Shown piece by piece: positions 41,020-50,997 of a stretch of 64,000 bases of DNA. Made by a program: the position numbers and the translations under genes. Each line of letters opens with the position of its first letter. The first letter of the stretch is position 1. The notes under the pieces were generated by a model. It saw only the letters and a list, made by a program, of their open reading frames with translations, ran no database searches and was not told the origin of the DNA. Source of the stretch: an uncultured Bacteroidales bacterium (GTDB lineage: Bacteria > Bacteroidota > Bacteroidia > Bacteroidales > Paludibacteraceae); contig CACWNR010000011.1 in NCBI GenBank assembly GCA_902762355.1, forward strand, positions 1-64,000, in the 5' to 3' direction.

Positions 41020-43668
41020 ATGAACGACGAAGGAAACATAGAAGTAATCGGGGCGCGGGTGCATAACCTGAAAAACATCAGCGTGTCGATGCCGCGTAAG
41101 CGGTTGACGGTGATCACAGGCCTGAGCGGTAGCGGTAAGAGCTCGCTGGCGTTCGATACGATCTTCGCGGAAGGTCAGCGCCGTTATATGGATACGTTCT
41201 CGTCGTATGCCCGCGGTTTCATCGGACAAATGCAGCGTCCGGACGTGGATAAGATAACGGGTTTGAGTCCGGTGATTTCCATTGACCAGAAGACCACCAG
41301 TAAGAATCCCCGTTCGACCGTAGGCACGGTGACGGAGGTGTATGATTTTCTGCGATTACTCTATGCTCGCGCGGCGACTCCCTACTCTTATCTGTCGGGC
41401 AAGCCGATGGTGCAGATGACAGACGAACAGATCATTGAGGTGATTGTTAGGGAGTACGCGGGCAAGAAGATCCTGCTTCTGGCGCCGCTCATCAATAACC
41501 GTAAGGGTCATTACAAAGAACTGTTCGAGACGATCCGTAAGAAAGGATTCGTGTACGTGCGCGTAGATGGCGAGGTACAGGAGTTGGTGCCCGGCATGAA
41601 GGTGGATCGCTATAAGAACCACACGATCGAAGTGGTGGTAGATAGGCTGAAGGTTAAAGGACGGTCTAACGACCTACAGGACGCTTCGCTACAGGATGAT
41701 CTGCGGCGATTGAGACAATCGGTGGATCGGGCGATGACACAAGGCAACGGCATGATGCTTATTGTCGATGAAAACGGAAAGATTCGCTATTTCAGCCGGC
41801 ATCTCATGTGTCCGGAGACGGGATTGAGTTATCCGCTTCCTGCACCGCATACCTTCAGTTTTAACAGCCCATCAGGTTGGTGCCCGTGCTGCAAAGGACT
41901 CGGGAAGGTGAAGAGTGACGAGTTAAAAGCTAAGAGCGAAGCGGAGCAAGCCGGCGAGATCGATGAAGCTATACGAGAGGATAACTGGTGGGAACGGCTG
42001 TCGGAATACACAGCAGAGGATGAAGACGAAGAGGAGAAAGAAGAGTTTGTGGTGTGTCCGGAGTGCAAGGGAAAGCGATTGAGCAAAGAGGCGTTGAGTT
42101 ATAAGTTAGGCCCCTACTCGATTGCGGACTTGTCGGAGATGGATATTGATCAACTCCTTGTGAAGTTGAATGAATTAACGAGTGAAGGAGTTAATGAATT
42201 ATCCGAAAAACAGAAAGCAATTGCAGAGCCTATACTGAAGGAGATCTGTGCACGATTGCGGTTCATGCAGTCCGTAGGACTGAGTTATCTGAGTTTGGGT
42301 CGAAGCAGTGAGAGCCTGAGTGGAGGCGAGAGTCAGCGAATCCGCTTGGCCACACAGATAGGCAGCCGCTTGGTGAACGTGCTGTATATATTGGATGAGC
42401 CTTCGATTGGTTTGCACCAACGCGATAACCAACGCCTGATCAACAGCCTCAAGGAGTTACGCGATATGGGTAACTCGGTGATCGTGGTGGAGCACGATGA
42501 GCAGATGATGCGTGAGGCAGACTGGATCGTCGATGTAGGCCCTAAAGCCGGGCGTTTAGGCGGAAAGGTGATGTTTGCCGGCAAACCGGAAGATCTGCTA
42601 AAGACAGATACGCTGACGGCGAAGTATCTGAAGGGAGAAAAGACCGTAACGGATGTTACCGACAGAATTCAGACTGCTAACGCTATAGGTAAATGGCTTA
42701 AACTAAGCGGGTGTACGGGAAATAACTTGAAGGACGTGACGGTGGAGATTCCGTTGGGTAAGATGGTCTGCGTGACGGGTGTGAGTGGCAGCGGTAAGAG
42801 TTCGCTCATCAACCAAACGCTCTACCCCATCCTCAGTCAGCGTTTCTACCGCAGCAAACGGCAACCGTTGCCATACAAAGAGATTACGGGCGTGGAGCAT
42901 ATTGACAAAGTGATTAACGTCGATCAGTCGCCTATCGGGCGTACGCCCCGCAGTAACCCGGCTACTTATACAGACGTATTCACGGATATCCGTGAGTTGT
43001 TTGCTCAACTGCCCGAATCAAAGATTCGCGGTTGGAAAGCCGGTCGGTTCTCTTTCAATGCCAAAGGTGGTCGTTGTGAGGAGTGTCAGGGCAACGGCTA
43101 CAAGACGATTCAGATGCATTTTATGCCGGACGTATATGTGCCGTGTGAAGTATGCGGTTGTACACGTTATAACCACGAGACCTTGGAGGTACGGTGGAAA
43201 GGTAAGTCGATTGCGGACGTATTGGACATGACGGTGAACCAGGCGGTTGAGTTCTTTGAACCGCAGCCTCGTATCCTGCGTAAGATCAAGACCATTCAGG
43301 ATGTCGGTTTGGGTTATATCAAGCTCGGTCAGTCTTCCACCAGCCTGTCGGGAGGCGAGAGTCAACGCATCAAATTAGCAACGGAATTAGCTCGCAGAAG
43401 TACCGGCAAAACGCTGTATATTCTCGACGAACCCACTACGGGATTGCATTTTGAAGATATTCGCGTGCTTCTCGGCGTGCTGCGACAGTTGGTGGATAAG
43501 GGCAATACGGTGGTGATTATCGAGCATAACACGGACGTGATCAAGGCCTGCGACTGGATTATCGACTTGGGTCCCGAAGGTGGTCGTGGCGGTGGTGAGA
43601 TCGTTGCCACCGGTACCGTAGAGGACATAAAAAAATGCCCATCTTCTCTGACGGGCAAGTTTCTTTAA
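41020..43668 (+). CDS. uvrA: UvrABC excinuclease subunit A, compact form
   Basis: The 882-residue damage-recognition ATPase has two ABC modules: Walker A GLSGSGKSSLAFD and GVSGSGKSSLINQ, signature SLSGGESQRIRL and SLSGGESQRIKL. Zinc-binding pairs are at CPCCKGLG/CPECKGKRL and CEECQGNG/CEVCGCTRY. It is shorter than the usual 940 residues because the insertion domain between the first two Cys pairs is only about 60 residues and acidic (AEDEDEEEKEEF). In-frame repeat elements encode GRSNDLQDASLQDD (about residues 215-228), KSDELKAKSEAEQ and NELTSEGVNELSEK. Its last codons contain the terminator of the converging TonB-receptor gene. Confidence 0.95.
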   Translation: MNDEGNIEVIGARVHNLKNISVSMPRKRLTVITGLSGSGKSSLAFDTIFAEGQRRYMDTFSSYARGFIGQMQRPDVDKITGLSPVISIDQKTTSKNPRSTVGTVTEVYDFLRLLYARAATPYSYLSGKPMVQMTDEQIIEVIVREYAGKKILLLAPLINNRKGHYKELFETIRKKGFVYVRVDGEVQELVPGMKVDRYKNHTIEVVVDRLKVKGRSNDLQDASLQDDLRRLRQSVDRAMTQGNGMMLIVDENGKIRYFSRHLMCPETGLSYPLPAPHTFSFNSPSGWCPCCKGLGKVKSDELKAKSEAEQAGEIDEAIREDNWWERLSEYTAEDEDEEEKEEFVVCPECKGKRLSKEALSYKLGPYSIADLSEMDIDQLLVKLNELTSEGVNELSEKQKAIAEPILKEICARLRFMQSVGLSYLSLGRSSESLSGGESQRIRLATQIGSRLVNVLYILDEPSIGLHQRDNQRLINSLKELRDMGNSVIVVEHDEQMMREADWIVDVGPKAGRLGGKVMFAGKPEDLLKTDTLTAKYLKGEKTVTDVTDRIQTANAIGKWLKLSGCTGNNLKDVTVEIPLGKMVCVTGVSGSGKSSLINQTLYPILSQRFYRSKRQPLPYKEITGVEHIDKVINVDQSPIGRTPRSNPATYTDVFTDIRELFAQLPESKIRGWKAGRFSFNAKGGRCEECQGNGYKTIQMHFMPDVYVPCEVCGCTRYNHETLEVRWKGKSIADVLDMTVNQAVEFFEPQPRILRKIKTIQDVGLGYIKLGQSSTSLSGGESQRIKLATELARRSTGKTLYILDEPTTGLHFEDIRVLLGVLRQLVDKGNTVVIIEHNTDVIKACDWIIDLGPEGGRGGGEIVATGTVEDIKKCPSSLTGKFL
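41651..41697. repeat. In-frame modular repeat element in uvrA
   Basis: The stretch combines AGGTTAAAGG, a 22-mer with the inner dyad GGTCT/CGACC (41659-41680) and ACGCTTCGCTACAGGAT. A near-identical 22-mer (one mismatch) is in the SDR gene at 61272-61293, and AGGTTAAAGG also occurs in the intergenic repeats at 3241 and 4441. Confidence 0.8.
43629..43657 (-). terminator. Terminator of the TonB-receptor gene, inside the uvrA 3' end
   Basis: On the minus strand TGCCC and GGGCA form a stem followed by seven Ts. It lies within the last codons of uvrA on the opposite strand. Confidence 0.7.
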
Positions 43669-43676
43669 TAGGATTC

Positions 43677-45779
43677 TCAATCCTTTTCTAAATCATAGCG
43701 GAAACCGAGGTACACTTTCCATCCGGTTGTAGGTCCGCATACCATCGAGGCATCGAAATCAGCGCCGTACGGATGAAAACTATCCACGATGGATGGGTCT
43801 TGGCGGAAGTTGGTCATGTTCTCCGCTCCGAGATAGAGACTGCAGGTACGGAAGTACTTGGTGATCTGCGCCATGAGTTGCGGGTACCACGTGAAAGGTT
43901 GCTCAAAACCATCGGGCACACGGCTAACGCCGTTGAACTGCGCCGTGACATCAAACTGCCATTTCTTGAGCGGCGTCTGGTAACTCGTAGTAACGACTCC
44001 TTTGAAGCGGTTCGTCAGGGCTTTCGGACGTAACTCATAACGGTTATGCGCCGTATTGAAAGTGGTTTGCTCGACATCCGTATAACGGAAAGCCGCCGTC
44101 CACGTCCAGCCGCGCAATACCTCTATGGACGCCTCTATCTGGGCACTGTGGGCAAACGACTTAGCACCCGGCACATCGCTCTGGTTGTAGATATAAACGG
44201 CATGCTTGTCCTGATCCATATCGACGATGAGCGAATTGAGGAAATGTGTGTAGTAATACTCCATGGATAGTTGCAGTTCCTTGCTGCCGAGCGGGATATA
44301 AAACGTAGTGGAGATGCCGGCATTGACGGCACGTTCCTGACGGATCTTGTCCGCGAGATGTAGCACACGACTGGACGGTAGGATGAACGCATTATCCGCT
44401 ATCGCATTCGGACTGCGGTAGCCCATGCCGACACTTCCGCGAAGCGTCCACCACTCGAAAGGCGTGTACCGGATATTCATACGCGGGGTACAGAAGAAAC
44501 CGTATCTCGTGGAGTAATCGGCACGTACGCCGGCTACGAGCGAGAGCATCTCGTCGTACTTGAGGTTGTACTCGGCAAAGAGACCGGACGTCACTTCCTG
44601 ACGGTCCAACGATAATGGACCTAAATAGAGATTAGCAGGGTAAGGTCCCGGACCGGGATATTTACCAATCAATGTCTCACCGTATTTATCGTAGTTGACT
44701 GCTAATCCCGCGGTAAGACGATGGTCATTATCTACCTCTCCGCTACCCTCGAAGACACCTTGCCACATGGCATTGAGATAGGCGTTGAGTTGGTTCGCTT
44801 TCCAATTTCGTAGACCGTACGCGTTATCGAGGTTATGGTAGCTGATCGATGTGATGACTGCTACCGACGAACCGCTCTCGGGGTCATAGACATAGCCGTT
44901 CTTAAAGAATCCCTCCACGCGCCAGGTATTGAGGTTGATCAGGTACGGATTAGCGATCGTGTCCGAATGATGCGTGTTCTGTCCGCCTCGACGACGGTCA
45001 TAGAGGCCGCGGATAAAAGCCTGGAAGGTATAGTCGCCATGCTTGTAGAACCAGCGGTTAGCCAGATTGCCATTCTGTATCTTTGGCATGTCCGCGAACG
45101 AGTCATGGTTGCCATCCATGGCCATGTAACTGCCGCCGTAATGGGCTAAAATGCCGGTGTAGAGCGACTCGTGATGGCAATGCTCACCGTCATGATGCTC
45201 GTGATCCTCGTGCTCCTTGAGCGGAATTTGCCATCCTCCCATGAGGTTCGCCTCCGCCATGAGTTCGGAGTTGATCATGAGATTGAGCGAGAGCGGGTTC
45301 TGGAGTTGGGGTTTGAGCAGTTCTACATTGATCTGTCCGGAGGTGGCCTCATAGCCGTTGACCACAGAGGATGTACCTTTGCTAACCTGAATAGATTGCA
45401 TCCAAGGCCCCGGGATATACTCAAGTCCGAAATTCTGCGCAAGTCCTCGTACAGCAGGCGTATTCTCTTGGATGAGTTGGACATAGGTACCGCTCAAACC
45501 GAGCAAACGGATCTGCTTGGCTCCGGTAGCCGCATCGGAATATGCCACATCCACGGAAGCGTTCGTTTCAAAGGCTTCGGACAAGTTACAACATGCCGCA
45601 CGACAGAGTTCTTCGGAGTTGATTTTCTCCGTATCAAACGCCTCTGTACGACTTTTCACTTTGCCTTTCTTACGCTGAACGACCGTGACTTCTTCTATCT
45701 CGAAGTCACTGGCCTCTTGTGCGTATGCAGGCACGAGCATGCACGCTAAAAGAATATAGGTAAACAGACTTTTTCTCAT
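43677..45779 (-). CDS. TonB-dependent outer membrane receptor with His-rich loop
   Basis: The 700-residue receptor starts with a signal peptide (MRKSLFTYILLACMLVPAYAQ). A plug domain follows (SEAFETNASVDVAYSDAATG, IRLLGLSGTYVQLIQENTP, IQVSKGTSSVVNGYEATSGQI), then a 22-strand barrel ending in an aromatic residue region (YLGFRYDLEKD). A metal-binding-like loop KEHEDHEHHDGEHCHHES lies at about residues 190-207. The N-terminal carboxypeptidase-like domain common in SusC-type proteins is absent. A role in metal uptake is inferred from the loop. The ATG at 45779 follows its promoter. Confidence 0.9.
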   Translation of the reverse strand: MRKSLFTYILLACMLVPAYAQEASDFEIEEVTVVQRKKGKVKSRTEAFDTEKINSEELCRAACCNLSEAFETNASVDVAYSDAATGAKQIRLLGLSGTYVQLIQENTPAVRGLAQNFGLEYIPGPWMQSIQVSKGTSSVVNGYEATSGQINVELLKPQLQNPLSLNLMINSELMAEANLMGGWQIPLKEHEDHEHHDGEHCHHESLYTGILAHYGGSYMAMDGNHDSFADMPKIQNGNLANRWFYKHGDYTFQAFIRGLYDRRRGGQNTHHSDTIANPYLINLNTWRVEGFFKNGYVYDPESGSSVAVITSISYHNLDNAYGLRNWKANQLNAYLNAMWQGVFEGSGEVDNDHRLTAGLAVNYDKYGETLIGKYPGPGPYPANLYLGPLSLDRQEVTSGLFAEYNLKYDEMLSLVAGVRADYSTRYGFFCTPRMNIRYTPFEWWTLRGSVGMGYRSPNAIADNAFILPSSRVLHLADKIRQERAVNAGISTTFYIPLGSKELQLSMEYYYTHFLNSLIVDMDQDKHAVYIYNQSDVPGAKSFAHSAQIEASIEVLRGWTWTAAFRYTDVEQTTFNTAHNRYELRPKALTNRFKGVVTTSYQTPLKKWQFDVTAQFNGVSRVPDGFEQPFTWYPQLMAQITKYFRTCSLYLGAENMTNFRQDPSIVDSFHPYGADFDASMVCGPTTGWKVYLGFRYDLEKD

Positions 45780-45800
45780 ATGTATTCTTAAAATCGGGTA

Positions 45801-45831
45801 CAAAAGTACAACAAAAAAGCGACATACGCAA
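45801..45831 (-). promoter_or_regulatory. Promoter of the TonB-receptor gene
   Basis: On the minus strand TTG (45831-45829, in TTTGCGTATG) and TACTTTTG (45808-45801) are 20 nt apart. The -33 part forms the loop and right arm of the upstream gene's terminator. Confidence 0.76.
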
Positions 45832-45847
45832 ATCGTATGCCGCTTTT
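45815..45847 (-). terminator. Terminator of the EF-G paralogue gene, overlapping the next promoter
   Basis: AAAAGCG-G-CATACG (45847-45834 on minus) pairs with CGTATG-T-CGCTTTT (45828-45815), loop ATTTG, then further Ts. A smaller hairpin ATCCC/GGGAT precedes it (45857-45874). The right arm contains the -33 element of the TonB-receptor promoter. Confidence 0.7.
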
Positions 45848-45875
45848 CCTATCAAAATCCCTATTTTTGGGGATG

Positions 45876-48032
45876 TTACTCTTCCTCGGTCTGCGAAGCC
45901 GCATAAGCAGCGAGCAGTTTCTCCTGCACGTCAGCCGGAACGAGCTGGTAGGAGTTGAAGGCCATGGTGAAGGTAGCACGACCACCGGTGAGCGACGAGA
46001 GGGTCGTCGAATAGGTGGAGAGCTCTTTCAAAGGCACTTGCGCTTTGAGGCGAGTGAACGATTTCTCCGTCTCCATACCCATTACCATACCGCGACGGCC
46101 GTTGATATCAGACATGACATCACCCATGATCTCCGACGGAACGAATACCTCGAGATCATAAACAGGCTCAAGCACTTTCGGGTTCGCCTCTTTGAAGGCC
46201 TGTGCAAAGGCATTACGGCCAGCGAGACGGAAGGAGATTTCGTTCGAATCAACCGGGTGCATCTTACCATCGTAGATGATAACGCGTACGTCACGTGCAT
46301 ACGAACCTGTCAACGGGCCTTGCTCCATACGATCCATGATACCCTTTACGATAGCCGGGATGAAGCGTGCATCGATAGCACCACCGACGATGGAGTTGAT
46401 GATGATGAGCTTACCACCCCACTCGAGGTTGATCTCTTGCTGATCCTTGACGGAGATCTTGTACTCCTGGTTACCAAACTTATAGGTCTCCTTAACCGGT
46501 TGACCATCCTCGTACGGCTCTACGATGAGGTGAACCTCACCGAACTGACCTGCACCACCGGACTGTTTCTTATGACGATAGTCAGCACGAGCGGCCTTGG
46601 TGATGGTCTCACGATACGGGATCTTCGGCTCGAGGAACTCGATCGGCATCTTATCGTTGTTCTCCAGACGCCATTTGAGGGTACGGAGGTGGAACTCACC
46701 CTGACCGCTGATGATCATCTGACGGAGCTCTTTGGACTGCTCTACGATCCAAGTCGGATCTTCCTCGTGATAACGGGTCAGCAGCGCTGCCAGTTTCTCC
46801 GCATCGGACTCGGTTACCGGCTTGATAGCACGGCGGTAACGCGGTTGCGGATAACTGATCGGAGCGTATTGGAGGTCACAACCCTTGGCATTGAGGGTGT
46901 TACCCGTACGGGTATCTTTCAGTTTAACGGTAGCTCCGATATCACCGGCTGCCAGTTCATCTACCGGCACGCGGATCGAACCTGCTACCTGATAAAGCTG
47001 CGAGATACGCTCTTTGCTACCACGCTCCATGTTCTCCAGATCGTCACCGTTGTGGATCGTACCCTGCATTACGCGGAAGTAGTTCACCTCACCGATATGC
47101 GGCTCAACCGAAGTCTTAAATACATATACGCTGGTCGGCGCCTTAGCGTCCGGGCTCACTTTCTTACCATCTACAGTCGGATAGCTGAAGTTAGCCGGCG
47201 ACGGAGCCATATTGTTGAGGAAGTCCATCAGACGACGAACACCCATATCTTTCGCACCCGAGCAGCAGAGGACAGGATACATCGAACCGTCGGCGTAAAC
47301 GCCCTTCAGACCCTGCATGATCTCTTCGTCCGTCAGACCTTCGCCCAGGAACTTATCGAGCAGCGTCTCATCTGCTTCAGCAGCAGCCTCGGAGAGTTGC
47401 GAACGCATCTCTTCTACGCGGTCTGCGTACTCAGCAGGGATATCCTTGAGTTCAGGAGCACCACCTTCTGCTTTCCAAACAAGCATTTTGCCCTTGAGGA
47501 CGTCGATCACGGAATTGAAGCCGGCACCTGCGTTCACCGGGAATTGAATCAGCGTACACTTGTTACCAAAGTTCTCCTTGAGCTGGTTGAACGTACGCTC
47601 GAAGTCTGCGTTCTCATGGTCGCACTTATTGATAATGAACGCGAGCGGTTTGTGAGCATGCTCTACGAGGCGGAAGTTATTCTGGGTACCTACCTCTACA
47701 CCACCGTTAGCACTCAGCACGATCATTGCCGAACCGCACATCTGCAGCGCAGCCACCGTACCACCGCAGAAGTCATCCGAACCTGCGCAGTCGATGATGT
47801 TTAATTTCTTGTTCTCGAACTCGATGTTACAAACCGTCGAGAAAACAGAGTAACCGTACTCCTTCTCAACCGGGAAATAGTCGCACACGGTAGATTGTGC
47901 TTCAATCGAACCGCGGCGTTTGATCACCCCGCACTCGAACAACATCGACTCCATGAGAGTCGTCTTACCGGATCCCGAGCCGCCTAACATAGCGACGTTC
48001 TTGATCTCATTTGCTTGATAAACTTTAGCCAT
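45876..48032 (-). CDS. Elongation factor G paralogue (EF-G2-like)
   Basis: The 718-residue protein has all EF-G domains but altered GTPase motifs. The P loop reads GGSGSGKTT in place of AHIDAGKTT, the usual DTPGHVDF is DCAGSDDF, and NKxD is NKCD. The C-terminal domains IV-V are conserved (IMGDVMSDINGRRGMVMGME). This fits the Bacteroidales EF-G2, reported in B. thetaiotaomicron to support translation without GTP hydrolysis during starvation. It is not the housekeeping FusA. It has its own promoter at 48082-48112. Confidence 0.88.
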   Translation of the reverse strand: MAKVYQANEIKNVAMLGGSGSGKTTLMESMLFECGVIKRRGSIEAQSTVCDYFPVEKEYGYSVFSTVCNIEFENKKLNIIDCAGSDDFCGGTVAALQMCGSAMIVLSANGGVEVGTQNNFRLVEHAHKPLAFIINKCDHENADFERTFNQLKENFGNKCTLIQFPVNAGAGFNSVIDVLKGKMLVWKAEGGAPELKDIPAEYADRVEEMRSQLSEAAAEADETLLDKFLGEGLTDEEIMQGLKGVYADGSMYPVLCCSGAKDMGVRRLMDFLNNMAPSPANFSYPTVDGKKVSPDAKAPTSVYVFKTSVEPHIGEVNYFRVMQGTIHNGDDLENMERGSKERISQLYQVAGSIRVPVDELAAGDIGATVKLKDTRTGNTLNAKGCDLQYAPISYPQPRYRRAIKPVTESDAEKLAALLTRYHEEDPTWIVEQSKELRQMIISGQGEFHLRTLKWRLENNDKMPIEFLEPKIPYRETITKAARADYRHKKQSGGAGQFGEVHLIVEPYEDGQPVKETYKFGNQEYKISVKDQQEINLEWGGKLIIINSIVGGAIDARFIPAIVKGIMDRMEQGPLTGSYARDVRVIIYDGKMHPVDSNEISFRLAGRNAFAQAFKEANPKVLEPVYDLEVFVPSEIMGDVMSDINGRRGMVMGMETEKSFTRLKAQVPLKELSTYSTTLSSLTGGRATFTMAFNSYQLVPADVQEKLLAAYAASQTEEE

Positions 48033-48081
48033 AATTGTATTATTTAAGGTATTTTGTAATGTCGATTTGGCAAAATCGGGG

Positions 48082-48112
48082 CAAAGGTACTACTTTTTTT
48101 TGATATATGCAA
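48082..48112 (-). promoter_or_regulatory. Promoter of the EF-G paralogue gene
   Basis: On the minus strand TTG (48112-48110, in TTGCATATATC) and TACCTTTG (48089-48082) are 20 nt apart. It diverges from the lipoprotein promoter. Confidence 0.76.
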
Positions 48113-48150
48113 GAGAGAAGGAGAAAATTTTCGGAAAAATATGCATAGGC

Positions 48151-48181
48151 TTGCGTATTTGGAAAAATTGTTGTACCTTTG
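48151..48181 (+). promoter_or_regulatory. Promoter of the lipoprotein-pepT-gcvT-patatin-tetR operon
   Basis: TTG at 48151-48153 (TTGCGTATT) and TACCTTTG at 48174-48181 are 20 nt apart; the ATG is 37 nt downstream. Confidence 0.76.
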
Positions 48182-48218
48182 TAGCGAATTTGTAAGAACA
48201 CAAACTAAATATCGTATT

Positions 48219-48749
48219 ATGAAAAAAATCATTCTTTTTGCAACCGCTCTTTTGATGGTCGGTTGCGGTTTTATGCAGAACAGCGCAAGTGGTAACGGTA
48301 GTCAACAAACAACAGCTACGCAGCAAACAACCGGTTCGAGTACCAATGCAGCTATGACAGCAGGTCAGGGCGCAGGCAACGCATTGCAAGCTTTGTATGC
48401 GCAGTACGTAGCAGACGGCAAGAAATTCAACTACAAAAACACGCAAAACATCCTCAACACCGTAACTCTGGTGGCTAATTGCGAGGGACTGAAAGAGAAT
48501 TACAAAAACAAGACCTATCTGACGGAGTTCGGTAAGGGTATGATTGCATCGTCGCTGGGTTTGGTTACGCAGAACAACGTGGAGCAAGTGACCAATAGTC
48601 TCGTAGAGATGGTAAAGAACAGCGAGACCGTTCAGACCGCTACTACACAAGCACAGAACACCGCTAACACCGCAGCAAGTTATGCCAATACGGCATCACA
48701 ATACGCAGGTGCGTTAAGTACGTTACTTTCTGCTTTCGGAGGTAAATAA
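48219..48749 (+). CDS. Lipoprotein of unknown function
   Basis: The 176-residue product has a lipoprotein signal ([16 protein letters not shown]) with the lipobox MVGC, then a Ser/Thr/Gln-rich low-complexity region (about residues 20-55). A helical part follows that ends in an Ala/Thr/Asn-rich stretch ([20 protein letters not shown]). I cannot name a family with confidence. The stop shares one base with the pepT start (TAATG), so expression is coupled. Confidence 0.78.
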   Translation: MKKIILFATALLMVGCGFMQNSASGNGSQQTTATQQTTGSSTNAAMTAGQGAGNALQALYAQYVADGKKFNYKNTQNILNTVTLVANCEGLKENYKNKTYLTEFGKGMIASSLGLVTQNNVEQVTNSLVEMVKNSETVQTATTQAQNTANTAASYANTASQYAGALSTLLSAFGGK

Positions 48750-49909
48750 TGACTATCGTTGACCGTTTTTTAAAATACGTTTCGTTCTGCACGACGAGCG
48801 ATGAAAATACCGGCATGACGCCGTCCACGCCCGGGCAGATGGAGTTTGCCAAATACCTGGCGGAGGAATTAAAATCGATCGGTTTGACCGAAGTTTCTCT
48901 CGATGAAAACGGGTATATTATGGCGACGCTGCCGGCTACCGAGGAAGGACATCCGGTCATCGGTTTCATCGCGCACATGGATACATCGCCGGATGCGAGC
49001 GGTAAGCACGTGAAGGCCAGCATCGTGAAGGCGGAAGAGCGCGATTATATCGACGCACGGTATAAGGGTCAGGATGTGATTGTGACAGATACCACTACCC
49101 TGCTCGGTGCGGACGATAAAGCAGGTATTGCAGAGATCGTGACGGCGATGGAGTATCTGGTGCAACATCCGGAGATCAAGCATGGCAAAGTACGTGTGGG
49201 CTTCACACCTGACGAAGAGATCGGCCAAGGTGCAGATCATTTCGATGTAAAGGCTTTCGGCGCTGACTTCGCCTATACGATGGATGGCGGTGCGATCGGT
49301 GAATTGGAGTTTGAGAACTTCAACGCCGCTGTGTGCAAGATCAAAGTGCATGGTCTGAACGTTCATCCGGGATACGGCTACCATAAGATGGTCAACTCGA
49401 TGCGCATCGCGTATCAGTTGGCGGTGATGCTGCCGCGCTGGGAGACACCGGAGCACACGCAGGGTTATGAGGGTTTCTACCATCTGATCGGCATGAACGG
49501 TACGGTGGAAGAGACCACACTCAGTTATATCATCCGTGACCATGACCGTGCACGCTTTGAGAGTCGTAAACGCGAATTGGAGCATCTTGTGCGTAAGGTA
49601 AACCGCGAATTCGGAGAAGGCACGGTGGAAATCGAGCTTCGCGATCAATATTATAATATGCGCGAGAAGATAGAGCCCGTGATGTATATCGTGGACCTCG
49701 CAAAAAGTGCGATGGAATCGGTAGGAGTGACACCGAACGTGAAGCCGATTCGAGGTGGCACGGACGGCGCAAGACTGAGTTTTGAAGGTCTCCCCTGCCC
49801 GAATATCTTCGCCGGTGGAGAAAACTTCCACAGCAGATTTGAGTATCTGCCTATTCCCTCGATGGAAGCGGCAAAAAACGTCATTTTAGAAATCATTAAA
49901 CAAGCATAA
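48749..49909 (+). CDS. pepT: Peptidase T
   Basis: The 386-residue M20-family aminotripeptidase has the zinc-ligand motifs [44 protein letters not shown] and [13 protein letters not shown], with a C-terminal His region [13 protein letters not shown]. It removes N-terminal residues from tripeptides in the cytoplasm. Pairing with gcvT directly downstream (2 nt) is common in Bacteroidales. Confidence 0.95.
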   Translation: MTIVDRFLKYVSFCTTSDENTGMTPSTPGQMEFAKYLAEELKSIGLTEVSLDENGYIMATLPATEEGHPVIGFIAHMDTSPDASGKHVKASIVKAEERDYIDARYKGQDVIVTDTTTLLGADDKAGIAEIVTAMEYLVQHPEIKHGKVRVGFTPDEEIGQGADHFDVKAFGADFAYTMDGGAIGELEFENFNAAVCKIKVHGLNVHPGYGYHKMVNSMRIAYQLAVMLPRWETPEHTQGYEGFYHLIGMNGTVEETTLSYIIRDHDRARFESRKRELEHLVRKVNREFGEGTVEIELRDQYYNMREKIEPVMYIVDLAKSAMESVGVTPNVKPIRGGTDGARLSFEGLPCPNIFAGGENFHSRFEYLPIPSMEAAKNVILEIIKQA

Positions 49910-49911
49910 AT

Positions 49912-50997
49912 ATGTTAAAAACAACACCGTTTACAGACATTCACATTGCGTTAGGCGCAAAGATGGCTGAGTTTGCAGGCTTCAATATGCCGATTCAATA
50001 CCCTACGGGTATCAATCAAGAGCACATGATCGTTCGTGAGGGCGTCGGTGTGTTCGATGTGAGCCACATGGGTGAGTTCTGGGTTAAAGGCGAGAAAGCC
50101 TTGGACTTCTTACAATACATCACCACCAATGACTTGAGCGTTATTGCTGCCGGTAAGGCGCAGTACACCTGCATGCCGAACGGAAAAGGCGGTATAGTAG
50201 ATGATTTAATCATCTATAAGTACTCGACGACCAAGTACCTGATGGTCGTTAATGCCGGTAATATTGACAAAGACTGGACATGGGTAAACAAAATCAAAGA
50301 TGAGAAATTCCATGATGCCGATTTGAAACTCGAGAACGCGAGTGCACGTTATGGTCAGTTAGCCGTACAGGGTCCGAAAGCAACGGAACTGCTGCAACTG
50401 TTGACCGATGCTGACCTGAAATCGATTGACTACTACTCGTTCCGCGAGTGGAGTTTTGCCGGCGTACCGGGTGTGATCCTCAGTAACACGGGGTATACAG
50501 GTGCAGGTGGATTTGAGCTCTACTTCCCTGCTGAGAACGGTAAGCAGATATGGGATGCATTGTTTGAAGTAGGCAAACCGTTTGGCTTGGCACCGATCGG
50601 TCTGGGTGCTCGTGATAGTCTGCGTCTGGAGAAATGGTACTGCTTGTACGGCCATGATATCGATGATACCACTTCTCCTCTCGAGGCCGGTTTGGGTTGG
50701 ATCACGAAGCTCGATACCAAGGATTTCATCGACCGTGACTTCTTGAAACAGCAGAAGGCGGAAGGCGTGAAACGCAAACTGGTTCATTTCGAGTGCTTGG
50801 AGCGTGCTATCCCGCGTAACGGCTACGAAATATGCGATGAAAACGGCAATATTATCGGTAATGTAACTTCGGGAATCATGCTGCCGAACACCAAAGTAGG
50901 TATCGGTATGGGATACGTGAAGACCGAGTTTGCCAAGAAAGAGAACATTATTTATATTAAGATTCGCGAAAAGTTGCAACCCGCGAAGATTGTATGA
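49912..50997 (+). CDS. gcvT: Aminomethyltransferase, glycine cleavage T protein
   Basis: The 361-residue folate-dependent enzyme transfers the methylene group of glycine to tetrahydrofolate. Typical segments are [53 protein letters not shown] (GYTGE-like) and [18 protein letters not shown]. The other glycine-cleavage genes are not in the window. It overlaps the patatin gene by 4 nt (ATGA). Confidence 0.95.
   Translation: MLKTTPFTDIHIALGAKMAEFAGFNMPIQYPTGINQEHMIVREGVGVFDVSHMGEFWVKGEKALDFLQYITTNDLSVIAAGKAQYTCMPNGKGGIVDDLIIYKYSTTKYLMVVNAGNIDKDWTWVNKIKDEKFHDADLKLENASARYGQLAVQGPKATELLQLLTDADLKSIDYYSFREWSFAGVPGVILSNTGYTGAGGFELYFPAENGKQIWDALFEVGKPFGLAPIGLGARDSLRLEKWYCLYGHDIDDTTSPLEAGLGWITKLDTKDFIDRDFLKQQKAEGVKRKLVHFECLERAIPRNGYEICDENGNIIGNVTSGIMLPNTKVGIGMGYVKTEFAKKENIIYIKIREKLQPAKIV

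Noticed and set aside
45837-47804. A 655-residue open frame on the plus strand opposite the EF-G paralogue
   Set aside because: It is an antisense shadow produced by codon bias of the real gene. It has no start signal, no domain, and low-complexity composition rich in Leu, Arg and Thr.
48044-48232. Small minus-strand frames in the divergent promoter region before the lipoprotein
   Set aside because: They arise from the repeated promoter motif (read as LYLCS or SSTFA in many places in the window) and are not genes.
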